DNA of 64,000 nucleotides. Origin: Paenibacillus durus. GTDB taxonomy: Bacteria; Bacillota; Bacilli; Paenibacillales; Paenibacillaceae. Both the position numbers and the translations under genes were made by a program. Below, piece after piece: positions 18,536 through 28,114 of this stretch (its first letter is position 1; each line of letters begins with the position of its first letter). Where the stretch lies: positions 868,001-932,000 of the forward strand of contig NZ_CP009288.1 in NCBI RefSeq assembly GCF_000756615.1, given 5' to 3'. The notes beneath the pieces are model-generated. The model did no database searches, was not told the DNA's origin, and was given only the letters and a program-made list of their open reading frames with translations.

Positions 18536-20899
18536 GAGGACAGGCAGCATAAAAAGCAGATTCAATTGCTTAAGCCAAGCAGAGTATGTGTGCTTTTTAA
18601 AAACCAGATGTGGGTCGTATCCGAATCGGTCATCAGCTATGCATCGGGGCTGCTGCAATATGAATATGTGTTGGTGAAGCGTCAGGCGCTGAGAATGAAG
18701 CTGCGGCGGAATGAACGGATTCAAGGCGTCTCCCTCGAAGGCCGGGTCGTGAAACGGGCGAACAATATGGTAAAGGTGCATTTGGACATCGATGCGGAGC
18801 ATGATACGCAAGGGAACTGGTGGTTCCCCTATTCGGGGGAAGGGAATAATATCTTTCACTGTCTGCCGGAGGAAGGCGCGCGGATTAAGGTGTATTTTCC
18901 AAGCGGTACCGAGAAGCAGGCGATCGCGATCAACTCGGTTCGCGGCGGAAGCGAGGAGATGAAGAGCCGGACGGTGTTCCAGAAGCCCACGACGAAAGTG
19001 TTCGAGATGCCGGGAGCGGCGAAAATGCAGCTAGGAGACGACGGGGTGCTGTTCGAGAAAGGGACGGTCAGCCTGCATCTGGATGGCGGGAACATTACGG
19101 TTAAGGCAAGCGAGGATCTGTTGCTGGTCGCAGGCAACCGGATGGAGCTGGGGAGCGGAAGCGGGAAGGGCGTGCTCGAGTCCATTCGGATGCGCGCTGC
19201 GCAGCAGATTGCGCTACAAACGAACGCAACCCATTATATGGTCATCCAAGAAAACCGGGTGGGCATCAAGAGCAGCAAGCTGGACTTCCAGAAAGTCGAA
19301 GCGGACTTTATGGAGCTGCTGACGGATGAAGAACTCAAGCAGATGTATATCGATGAACAGGCCGAAGCGAAAATTTGGAAAGAAGAACTGGATTTCAACA
19401 AAAATGTCCCCGTGCCGATGTCCGGCGTGCCGGTGACCGTATCCTTGCCGGAAGGCCACAAGGCGGACATTCGTGCGAAAGTGGCAGCCGAAGTGAACAG
19501 CAGTCCGAATGGAGTCGCTGCGGCGCGAAGCTGGCTGAACGGGAAATCGGCGGAAGAGCAGCAGAACGCCTACCAGAAGAGCTACACCCCGCCAGCAAGC
19601 GAACCGAAGAAGAGTAAGAAAGAGAAACAAGCGGAGCTAGAGCAGAACCAGAAAATCTACGATCAGGAAGACCGGGACCGGACAGCGGTGTATGAGTGGA
19701 ATCAAAGCGCAAAGAAGATTATGGAGCAGGGAGCACAGGAAGGCAAGTCGCCAGCGGAGATCCGGGCGATGCTCCCACCGCAGCCCGTACTATCGCAAAG
19801 AGCGCCGCAGGAGAGCCATGGGCCGGGTATAATCGAGCAGGTGCTGGACTTTACGGGAATCGGGAAACTGTTAGAAAAGATGGGTCCTGCTCTAGACGCG
19901 TGGCAGCTCGAGCATGTCATCCCGCAGAAGCCGGACTATCTCAGCAAGCATACGGAAAAAAAGGTATACTTATCCCGGTATACCTTCCAAGTGTTAGTCA
20001 TTGATCCTCAAGTTCTGATCGCGGAGATCAATCTCTTATTCGGAGCGGTGGCGATCATCGGGGCGTTTTGGACGGGAGGGGGATCGTTGTATCTCCTGGC
20101 GCTCGCAGATGGGGTCATAGGCGCAGGCATGGTCGCCGTCAACATTGAGAAGCTAATTGATCTTAAGAACGGAAATGGGAATACGAATCCGAACCTCCTC
20201 GGTATAGACCAGAAGATGCTGGATAATATGGGACTCGCTATCGCATTTGTGAATCTGGCGTTCTTGATGAAGCACGGCTTATACAAGGCGGCGGATAAAC
20301 TAGCGAACAGGAGGAATATCGCGGCGCTGGATGAGCTGGAAGATGCTTTGAAGGCAGGGGGGACGGGGAAAGGTGTTATTGGGAAAACTGGTGAGGGAAT
20401 ACCAATTGAAGAAGTAAGACCAGATATACTTGAACAGATTTATCGGGATGACGCAGGTGTATATGGATACTTACCTAAAGAGAGAACGCCATATGCAAAA
20501 TATGATTTCACGGATGTTGAAAAGGTTAAGCAGAACAGGGCTATTAGAGAAGAGTATTTACAACAATCTAAAAAAATTCAAGAAGAAATTGATAGGATGG
20601 TGCAACAAGGTACCCCAATTGATGAAATAGCAAATAGAGTTGTTAATATGCGAAATCAAGATAAAGTTTCAGCGAGAGCAAAAATGGCACCTGAAGAATT
20701 GGCTCCAATAGAGGAAAGGAACATGAAACTATATGGTAATCCGATAGGGCCTGATGCAAAGTGGCTTTTTGATAGTAAGAAACAAAAAATGCTTGAACAG
20801 GGATTAAATCCTACAGATTATGAAATATGGCAATCAATAATTAAAAGCTCAATGAAAAAAGATGATGTGTTGAATACATTATTAGGATTAAAGCATTAG
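18500..20899 (+). CDS. Cassette 5: 5'-truncated spike effector, tail duplicate of cassette 3
   Basis: 799 residues. The first ~28 residues come from the post-repeat leader (MPKIKGGRKD...) and are joined in frame to spike sequence from about 18586 (LFKNQMWVV). Spike, linker and hydrophobic pair follow, with the GGTGK junction near residue 622. The tail is the same protein sequence as in cassette 3. AAAGGAGG occurs just after the ATG rather than before it, and a terminator precedes it, so expression is doubtful. The next gene, its immunity candidate, is destroyed by IS3 copy B. Confidence 0.78.
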   Translation: MPKIKGGRKDVKEDRQHKKQIQLLKPSRVCVLFKNQMWVVSESVISYASGLLQYEYVLVKRQALRMKLRRNERIQGVSLEGRVVKRANNMVKVHLDIDAEHDTQGNWWFPYSGEGNNIFHCLPEEGARIKVYFPSGTEKQAIAINSVRGGSEEMKSRTVFQKPTTKVFEMPGAAKMQLGDDGVLFEKGTVSLHLDGGNITVKASEDLLLVAGNRMELGSGSGKGVLESIRMRAAQQIALQTNATHYMVIQENRVGIKSSKLDFQKVEADFMELLTDEELKQMYIDEQAEAKIWKEELDFNKNVPVPMSGVPVTVSLPEGHKADIRAKVAAEVNSSPNGVAAARSWLNGKSAEEQQNAYQKSYTPPASEPKKSKKEKQAELEQNQKIYDQEDRDRTAVYEWNQSAKKIMEQGAQEGKSPAEIRAMLPPQPVLSQRAPQESHGPGIIEQVLDFTGIGKLLEKMGPALDAWQLEHVIPQKPDYLSKHTEKKVYLSRYTFQVLVIDPQVLIAEINLLFGAVAIIGAFWTGGGSLYLLALADGVIGAGMVAVNIEKLIDLKNGNGNTNPNLLGIDQKMLDNMGLAIAFVNLAFLMKHGLYKAADKLANRRNIAALDELEDALKAGGTGKGVIGKTGEGIPIEEVRPDILEQIYRDDAGVYGYLPKERTPYAKYDFTDVEKVKQNRAIREEYLQQSKKIQEEIDRMVQQGTPIDEIANRVVNMRNQDKVSARAKMAPEELAPIEERNMKLYGNPIGPDAKWLFDSKKQKMLEQGLNPTDYEIWQSIIKSSMKKDDVLNTLLGLKH

Positions 20900-21139
20900 A
20901 AAAACATTAAGTGTATAGCGATGTGAAAACAATATTTGTTTAAAAGGAGTATACTCAAATGATAACATTGCGCAATTATCCAAAGCTGGGATCGTACATT
21001 TTAATTGATAATAATACTTATTCAATCGAAGAAGCTGAGGATAGGTATAAAGTAATACAAGGGATTGGGGGAATAAGTGAAGATGGACAGGTTATAATGC
21101 TACATAGAATCTAGACAGCAAAAAAGGAGATTCTTAGTT

Positions 21140-21433
21140 GTGCCAACATCAAGACGAACATTCACGCCGGAAGAAAAAGCACGAATTGTACTGGAGATTC
21201 TAAGAGAAGAAAAGTCCATTTCGCAGCTGGCTTCGGAAGAAGGAATCCATCCCAATGTGTTAAATCGCTGGAAGAATGAAGCGACTCAAAATCTGGCTCA
21301 GCTCTTTGTAGACGACCGGAAAGGGATCACGAAGATGAAAAAAGAATACGAGCAGCAGATCGAAGACCTCTACGCCGAAGTGGGTAAACTGACCACCCAA
21401 TTGTCGTGGCTCAAAAAAAAATCTGGCCGATAA
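21140..21433 (+). CDS. IS3-family OrfA, copy B
   Basis: Same 97-residue helix-turn-helix protein as at 11051, GTG start behind AAAAAGGAGA, ending after the run of nine A. The shared A run argues against a sequencing error in one copy. Confidence 0.88.
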   Translation: MPTSRRTFTPEEKARIVLEILREEKSISQLASEEGIHPNVLNRWKNEATQNLAQLFVDDRKGITKMKKEYEQQIEDLYAEVGKLTTQLSWLKKKSGR

Positions 21434-21452
21434 TCTCAGCCGTGCCGAACGG

Positions 21453-22283
21453 TTGCTCCTCGTCGAGTATGGGAACGCTGAACTTTCCATTCAAACGCAG
21501 GCGGACTTGCTCAGCCTGAATCGTTCCAGCCTGTATTACAAGCCGGTCCCTCCCTCCCCGGAGGAAATTCGCCTCAAGCACCGGATTGACGAGCTTTACA
21601 CCCGCCATTCGTTTATGGGTTACCGGACGATTGCGGCCATCATGAACCGGGAAGGGGATGCTATTCATCCCAACACCGTACGGCGGTATATGCGGGAAAT
21701 GGGGATCATGGCGATCTTCCCCGGTCCTAACCTGAGTAAGCGAGACCTACAGCACCGGATCTACCCGTACCTGCTGCGTAAGCTGCCGATTACAGCGCCG
21801 GATCAGGTCTGGAGTGTCGATATTACCTATATCCGCATGAAACAGGGCTGGATGTATCTGTATGCCGTCATGGACTGGTATTCGCGCTTCATTGTGGACT
21901 GGCAACTGGATCAAAGTCTGGAAATTGACTTTGTCCTGGAAACCATGAAACGCGCCTTGGCCCGTCGTGTTCCGTCCATCGTGAACAGCGACCAGGGCAG
22001 CCACTTCACCAGTCCCAAGTACATTGATCTGCTCAAGGAAAAGGAGATTCGGATCAGCATGGACGGGAAGGGCCGAGCGACAGACAATATTGTCATTGAG
22101 CGCTTTTGGCGCAGCCTAAAGTACAACGAAATTTACATCAACGAGTATGGCAGTCCAAGAGAGACCCGGCAGGGTGTAGGAGGATATATCCATTTGCATA
22201 ATCACTACCTGCCTCATCAGTCCCTGCAAAACCATACGCCGGCTGCTGTGTATAACCAGGAGGTCATGCTTTCATCCACATAG
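21453..22283 (+). CDS. IS3-family OrfB transposase, copy B, uninterrupted
   Basis: 276 residues with the complete DDE set: WSVDITYI, VNSDQGSHF and ATDNIVIERFWRSL. It defines the empty site of the intron in copy A, between codons for ITY and IRM. It starts at a TTG without a good ribosome binding site and lies in the +1 frame of OrfA, so it is probably made as a fusion. Confidence 0.9.
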   Translation: MLLVEYGNAELSIQTQADLLSLNRSSLYYKPVPPSPEEIRLKHRIDELYTRHSFMGYRTIAAIMNREGDAIHPNTVRRYMREMGIMAIFPGPNLSKRDLQHRIYPYLLRKLPITAPDQVWSVDITYIRMKQGWMYLYAVMDWYSRFIVDWQLDQSLEIDFVLETMKRALARRVPSIVNSDQGSHFTSPKYIDLLKEKEIRISMDGKGRATDNIVIERFWRSLKYNEIYINEYGSPRETRQGVGGYIHLHNHYLPHQSLQNHTPAAVYNQEVMLSST

Positions 22284-22925
22284 GAATAAGGTGAAGGGAA
22301 CTTTGTTCCCCTCCCGCGCCTTCGCTTGGGCCTTGTCCTCCACCTACAACAGCTCTACTTTTCACTTTGCACTTTTTTTCACACCTTAAATATATTCAAA
22401 TCTCTGTCTTGACATCTTGTAGCACCATAGGTAGTTGGTATCTATGTTAAAAATAACAAACTATTTTTTTTCTACAATGGACAATCATTTGAGGCACCCA
22501 TAAGCGACCTGAATTGTACAAATAATTATGTTTCCAAATTAAAAAGATGTTTTAGTGTAACAATAGGGGGGCAAGATATCTGTAATATAATTTATGAGCC
22601 TTTTATCGACCCTGGAATGATTTATTACGATGCAGACCCTGAAGAGTTTGATGCTTTGTTATATATAAGTGAGTTATTAAAGAGTGAGGATTCTATTAAG
22701 AAATTTATGAAGGGGATGGAAATAATTAAAGAGCAGTATAGAGCTTAATGTTTTAGATACAGAAATTTGAGCGTATAGCAGTCTTTATAGATAAGTGAAA
22801 CTAGTTTGTAAATATATGGGTTTAAAATAACTTATAGAGAATGGAATGAAAGAGGAGAATTAATAAAAGAAAAATTGGAGCCAACCCAATTTGAGAAAGA
22901 TACCATAAAAAATGGGCGGATCAAG

Positions 22926-23615
22926 ATGGAAAGTAAAATTACGGAAGTTTTTGATGGAATTCAATCCGACTTATCTCATAAAATTAGATTAAAGAATAGC
23001 TTTGCTAGAGAAGATATACGCCTAATAGCAGGAGTCGATTTAGCTTATTGGGAGGAAGGAGAGGCCACAGTCGCATGTTGCTGTATTTGCGTCCTAGATT
23101 TTTCAACAAAAAAAATAATCGAAATAAAATCTTTAATAGACGAAGTTAATGTGGCGTATATGCCAGGATATTTATCATTTAGAGAACTACCCTTAATTAT
23201 GCAAACTTTTAAAAAATTAAGTAATGATCCTGATCTTGTGATGTTTGATGGTAATGGTTATTTACATCCCAGAAATATGGGTATTGCAACACATGCTTCA
23301 TTTCATTTAAATAAATCAACAATAGGAATCGCCAAAAGCTATTTAAAAATCAATTCTGTTGACTTCATTATGCCAAGTAATAATGTCGGAGCGTTTACTG
23401 ATATTGTAATAAACAGAATAGTATATGGAAGGGCACTGCGAACACATAAAAATGTGAAACCCATTTTTGTATCGTGTGGAAACTGGATTGATATAGATAC
23501 GGCCACTGAAATTACGCTAGAGTTAATCAATAATGAGAGCCGACTACCTATACCAGTAAGACAAGCCGATTTAGAAACGAAAAAAATTAAAAGAAGAAAA
23601 TCTCTCCTGTTCTAA
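22926..23615 (+). CDS. nfi: Endonuclease V family protein in cassette 5
   Basis: Near-identical to the protein at 9949 (MESKITEVF versus MKSKIMEVF at the start), with the same catalytic motifs. A one-base loss upstream fuses the decayed leader frame to it, giving a possible start at 22875. ATG 22926 matches the other copy. Both copies staying open while neighbours decay suggests recent duplication, selection, or both. Confidence 0.83.
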   Translation: MESKITEVFDGIQSDLSHKIRLKNSFAREDIRLIAGVDLAYWEEGEATVACCCICVLDFSTKKIIEIKSLIDEVNVAYMPGYLSFRELPLIMQTFKKLSNDPDLVMFDGNGYLHPRNMGIATHASFHLNKSTIGIAKSYLKINSVDFIMPSNNVGAFTDIVINRIVYGRALRTHKNVKPIFVSCGNWIDIDTATEITLELINNESRLPIPVRQADLETKKIKRRKSLLF

Positions 23616-23739
23616 ACTAGACTTATGATGAGGACCGTCTAGTAGTTTATCAAACGAAGTTAATATTTTTGCTTAGAATGAACAAGGTTAATCACCCTTT
23701 GTTTATAATGTGGTTGGTCTACGGTTGATAATCAGATCA

Positions 23740-23940
23740 GTAAATAGGGTATGTCAAGAATTTTGTGTAAACTCACTTTACAACCGAACAACAAGATCGC
23801 ACAATTAACCAATAAACCAAACAGTAAACAACTTAAATAAAAACTTGATAACCTATTAAAAGCTTATTCCAACTTGAATTATGAGTAGGAATGAGCTTTT
23901 TTTGCATACCCAAAATTAAAGAAGGAAGAGTGAAGAGGAA
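23740..23940 (+). repeat. Cassette-end repeat, copy R5, with terminator
   Basis: Near copy of R3 with hairpin 23858-23903. The following sequence (GGAACTCTGCATACAACG and on) matches the left flank of IS3 copy A and runs directly into the spike fragment of cassette 6. Confidence 0.85.
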
Positions 23941-23979
23941 GCGGAACTCTGCATACAACGAAGCAGCTTTGAGGACAGT

Positions 23980-26944
23980 GTGGTCCTCTGGAAGCCTGCC
24001 GAGCCGAAAGCGGAGAGGTGGTTCGCCGGGGGCATTACGGGTATCGATATTCACATGGAAGATGGGATTCCGCATGTGCAAGTCGAGGCGATCTCGCGCA
24101 CGTATGCCATGGATATGGAGCCGAAAAACCGGTCGTATCAGAACAAGCATTTGACCTATTCGGACGCCATAGCGCAGCTCGTCGCTGACTACCCCGGAGG
24201 GGCTGCACAAAATATGGCGACAAACGAGGAAGCGGCAATCGGGTCGCTCATGGTTCAATTTGCAGAGACCGACTGGCAGTTTATGAAACGGCTGGCCTCC
24301 CGGATCGGGACCGTTATTTTGCCGGATGTGGCCCTGGATGCGCCGCGCGTCTATTTCGGCGTGCCGGATTTGTCATGGGGCGAGGAGCTGAAGTCCAAGC
24401 GTTACACCGCCGTGAAGGACCGGGCCCGCTATGAAGAGCTGAAGGCGCATGCGGAAGGAAACGAAGAGGATTCGCTTCAGGAGGCGGATTTTGTCCATTA
24501 CCGGGTCATCAGCGAGCAATATTGCGAGGTCGGAGATGATGTCCTGTTTAAAAACCAGATGTGGGTCGTATCCGAATCGGTGATCAGCTATGCCTCCGGG
24601 CTGCTGCAATATGAATATGTGCTGGTGAAACGGCAGACGCTGAGAATGAAGCTGCGGCGGAATGAGCGGATTCAAGGCGTCTCCCTCGAAGGCCGGGTCG
24701 TGAAACGGGCGAACAATATGGTAAAGGTTCATCTGGACATCGATGCGGAGCATGACGCGCAAGGGAACTGGTGGTTCCCCTACTCGGGGGAAGGGAACAA
24801 TATCTTTCACTGTCTGCCGGAGGAAGGCGCGCGGATCAAGGTGTATTTTCCAAGCGGTACCGAGAAGCAGGCGATGGCAATCAACTCGGTTCGCGGCGGA
24901 AGTGAGGAGATGAAGAGCCGGACGGTGTTCCAAAGCCCACGACGAAAGTGTTCGAGATGCCGGGAGCGGCCAAGATGCAGCTGGGAGACGACGGAGTGCT
25001 GTTCGAGAAAGGGACGGTCAGCCTGCATCTGGATGGCGGGAACATTACGGTTAATGCAAGCGAGGATTTGTTGCTGGTGGCAGGCAACCGGATGGAGGTG
25101 GGGAGCGGGAGCGAGAAGGGAGTGCTCGAGTCCATCCGCATGCGCGCCGCGAAGCAGATTGCGCTGCAAACGAACGCTGCCCATTATATGGTCATCCAAG
25201 AAAACCGGGTGGGCATCAAGAGCAGCAAGCTGGACTTCCAGAAAGTCGAAGCGGATTTCATGGAGTTGCTGACGGATGAAGAACTCAAGCAGATGTATAT
25301 CGATGAACAGGCCGAAGCGAAAATCTGGCAGGAAGAACTGGATTTCAACAAGAATGTCGCCGTTCCGATGTCCGGAGTGCCAGTGTCCGTACCCTTACGG
25401 AAGGCAACAAGGCGGACATTCGTGCGAAAGTGGCAGCCGAAGTGAACAGCAATCCGAATGGAGTAGCTACGGCGCGAAGCTGGATGAGCGGGAAATCAGC
25501 GGAAGAGCAGCAGAGCGCCTACCAGAAGAGCTACGCCCAGCCGGCAAGCGAACCGAAGAAGAAGAGTAAGAAAGAGAAACAAGCGGAGCTGGCAGAGAGT
25601 CAGAAGGAATATGAGCAAGAGGACCGGGACCGGACAGCGGTATATGAGTGGAATCAAAGCGCGAAGAAGATCATGGAGCAAGGAGCACGGGAAGGCAAGT
25701 CGCCAGCGGAGATCCGGGCGATGCTCCCACCGGAACCTGTACTTATGCGAAGAGCGCCGCAGGAAAGCCATTGGCCGGATATGATACAAAAAATGCTGGA
25801 TTTCACGGGGATCAGGAAAATGATGGAAAAGATGGGTCCTGCTCTAGACGCGTGGCAGCTGGAGCATGTCATCCCGCAGAAGCCGGATTATCTCAGCAAG
25901 CATACGGAAAAAAAGGTATACTTATCCCGGTATACGTTCCAAGTGTTAGTCATCGATCCCCAGATGGTGATCGCGGAGTTAAATATCTTATTTGGAGCGG
26001 TGGCGATCATCACGGCAATTCCGACGGGAGGGGGATCGTTGTATCTCCTGATGGCCGCAGATATAGCCATAGGCGCAGCCACGATCATCGTCAACGGGAT
26101 GAAACTGTACGATCTCAAGAACGGAAATGGGAATACGAATCCGAACATTTTCGGTCTAGACCAGGCGATGCTGGATAACCTGGGCATTGCCATCACGGTT
26201 GTAAGCCTGGCGAGCTTATTGAAGCACGGCTTATACAAGACGGCGGATAAACTGGCGAACAGCAGGAATATTGCGGCGCTGGAAGAGCTGGAAGATGCTT
26301 CGAGAGCAGGGGGGACGGGTAATGGTGCTAATACACCAAGAACAGGACCAGAATGGGATGAGTATTTCCGTTCAAAATATGGTGATGAAAATGTAGACTG
26401 GAAAACTAGTTCTGAGTACTCTCTATATCCTCCTAAATATATTCCTTATACACCTAAAATCAGGCCAAATGAAACAATTACGAAGCCTTCGTTACCTGAG
26501 GGAGGGAAACCAGAAGGAGATTATGCTAAAGCTACAGGTAAAGATACTCGAGGAATAGATAGACAAAATGAAGCCGCAGATGTGCTGGCGGAAAATGGAT
26601 ATCGCACGATAATGCTTGACGAAGTCCCCAATGGAAATGGTTTTGGTGGAAACGGCTATGGTATTAATCCTGATAAAAGTCCGGACTTCATAATAGAGCG
26701 GCAGGTGTTTGATTGTTATGCTCCTGAATCAACTAATCTAAAGAACATTCTTAAAATGCTCAGAGATAAAACTACGGATCAAGCAAGAAGAATAGTGTTA
26801 AATTTAAATGATTATCCTATTGAAAAAAGGGCTGAACTTATTGAGTTTATATTAAGTCAAACCCACAAGGATTTAAAACATTTAAATGAACTATTAGTCA
26901 TTGAAGGTCGTCAAGTAACTAGAGCGTATTGGAGGTATGAGTAA
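23980..26944 (+). pseudogene. Cassette 6: long spike copy with two frameshifts and CdiA-CT-like nuclease tail
   Basis: Begins at the same spike position as cassette 4. One A is missing at about 24933 (CCAAAGCCC versus CCAAAAGCCC) and one base at about 25395 (CCCTTACGG versus CCCTTGCCGG), so three frames are needed. The hydrophobic pair differs from the other copies (TAIPTGGGSLYLLMAADIAI). After GGTGN (26308-26322) a 207-residue tail has RQNEAADVLAENGY, SPDFIIERQVFDCYAP and ARRIVLNLNDYP. These match the restriction-endonuclease-like tRNase domain at CdiA C-termini, with Glu, Asp and Glu/Gln-x-Lys-type positions. The tail itself is open and could be expressed after transfer to an intact backbone. 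Confidence 0.8.
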
Positions 26945-26945
26945 A

Positions 26946-27449
26946 ATGGATTATTCGTTATGTATTGGTTCTAATTTGCCTAAAGAAGAATTGGGGAATT
27001 TTCTCTACAATATGATATGCGAAGTATTATTTGTAGAATTAATTGATCATGAGGCAGAAGTATGGGATAGGTCTTATACTCAACGCGTAAGTGTCGGTTG
27101 CACATATTTTTCAATGAGCATTAATTTAGATGATGAGGATGACTATACAGAACGTTATCGGAAGGCAAATCTCGAAGCATATGGTGTAGATACGAATGTT
27201 TTTATTAGTATTCAATTTATAACGCGTACATTTGATTTAGGATGGTTAAAGCTACTTGGAATAATTGGAAAAATATTGAATATGAACGATCGAGATTTGA
27301 TTTTAGAGGATGATTCCACATATCCATTACTAAAAAGAATTAAAGGGTCTTTACTTATCAACAGTAATTTGGATGAATATCGAACATGGTATATGACAAA
27401 AGAAAATCTAGCACTACTGAATTATCCATATGAAGAGAGGATTTTTTAA
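26946..27449 (+). CDS. Putative immunity protein for cassette 6 nuclease (SitI3-like)
   Basis: 167 residues beginning MDYSLCIGSNLPKEELGN. The ATG at 26946 is preferred because GGAGGT lies 9 nt upstream; ATG 26937 is adjacent to that site. It follows the toxin stop by 1 nt, so the genes are coupled. The opening pattern and size recall SitI3-type immunity proteins, a weak recollection. No signal peptide, as expected for cytoplasmic inhibition of a tRNase. Confidence 0.6.
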   Translation: MDYSLCIGSNLPKEELGNFLYNMICEVLFVELIDHEAEVWDRSYTQRVSVGCTYFSMSINLDDEDDYTERYRKANLEAYGVDTNVFISIQFITRTFDLGWLKLLGIIGKILNMNDRDLILEDDSTYPLLKRIKGSLLINSNLDEYRTWYMTKENLALLNYPYEERIF

Positions 27450-28075
27450 AGATGGGGAGTATAGAAGGTAATCTCTTCCTATTTGTTGAGTAATAAAATG
27501 ATATCAGCGCTTGTAAATATTTTCGAGGTATGTCAATAATTTTGTGTAACCAGTCGTTCAATACCACAATACGAGATCGCCGCCCATATTGTGGTCTTTG
27601 TTGTCATTATCCTCTGATCGTTGATTTATTATGAGTAGACCCCACCCAGTGCCGAATGAATCGGGCGGCGGAGTTCAAGTAGACTTAACCCAAGTAATAC
27701 CCGTATAAATATTTTGTAACTACTTAGGTACAACATCATGATTTCCATCTCTTTAAAGGAACCACATATTGTGTTTTCTTAGTCCCAGTTGAGTAATTAC
27801 TTTTCGCTATTTGTGTTCTTTTGAAGGGTGAATTCAATATATAATAGCTCAAGTAATAACTTTTCAGGATTTATACCATATAGATACCTGAGTAGTTACA
27901 ATATTTTTCCACCCCCTTTAATACGCACATCAAATGCTTTAATTTTATAACCTAAATAACGCTATTCCCTTACGTTAAACAGGTCGATTTTGGTCAGAAA
28001 CTACCATGATTGACCTGTTTTTTGTTATGTACGCTTTCTACAGGTTTTTGAAACAATCGCAACGGGGAAATCCTA
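27450..28075 (+). other. Non-coding stretch with degenerate repeat and a terminator
   Basis: No gene is supported over about 620 bases. Around 27528-27580 a degenerate piece of the cassette-end repeat remains (GTATGTCAATAATTTTGTGT). The main hairpin of that repeat is missing. An unrelated terminator lies at 27977-28023 (arms ACAGGTC / GACCTGT, then T6). This is the only cassette boundary without a full repeat. Confidence 0.55.
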
Positions 28076-28114
28076 AAAGAAGAACTGGATTTAAGCTGTC
28101 GCGTTAAAGCGGCT

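Larger units (their letters stand above)
21093..22429 (+). mobile_element. IS3-family element, copy B, intact
   Basis: 1337 bp, same ends as copy A, flanked by GGT (21090-21092, 22430-22432). The right end carries TTGACA and the left end begins TATAAT. When the ends join as a circle with a 3-nt spacer, these make a promoter with 18-bp spacing, as known for IS911 and IS2. Confidence 0.95.
20959..22748 (+). pseudogene. Immunity gene copy split by IS3 element
   Basis: Halves 20959-21092 and 22433-22748 together match the intact 149-residue gene at 9321, with GGT duplicated at the insertion site. Only the first ~44 codons could be translated before IS sequence. The intact copy in cassette 3 could still protect the cell. 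Confidence 0.9.

Noticed and set aside
27450..28075. A gene in the gap before cassette 7
   Set aside because: All frames are short and broken, with no ribosome binding site. Only a repeat remnant and a terminator are supported.
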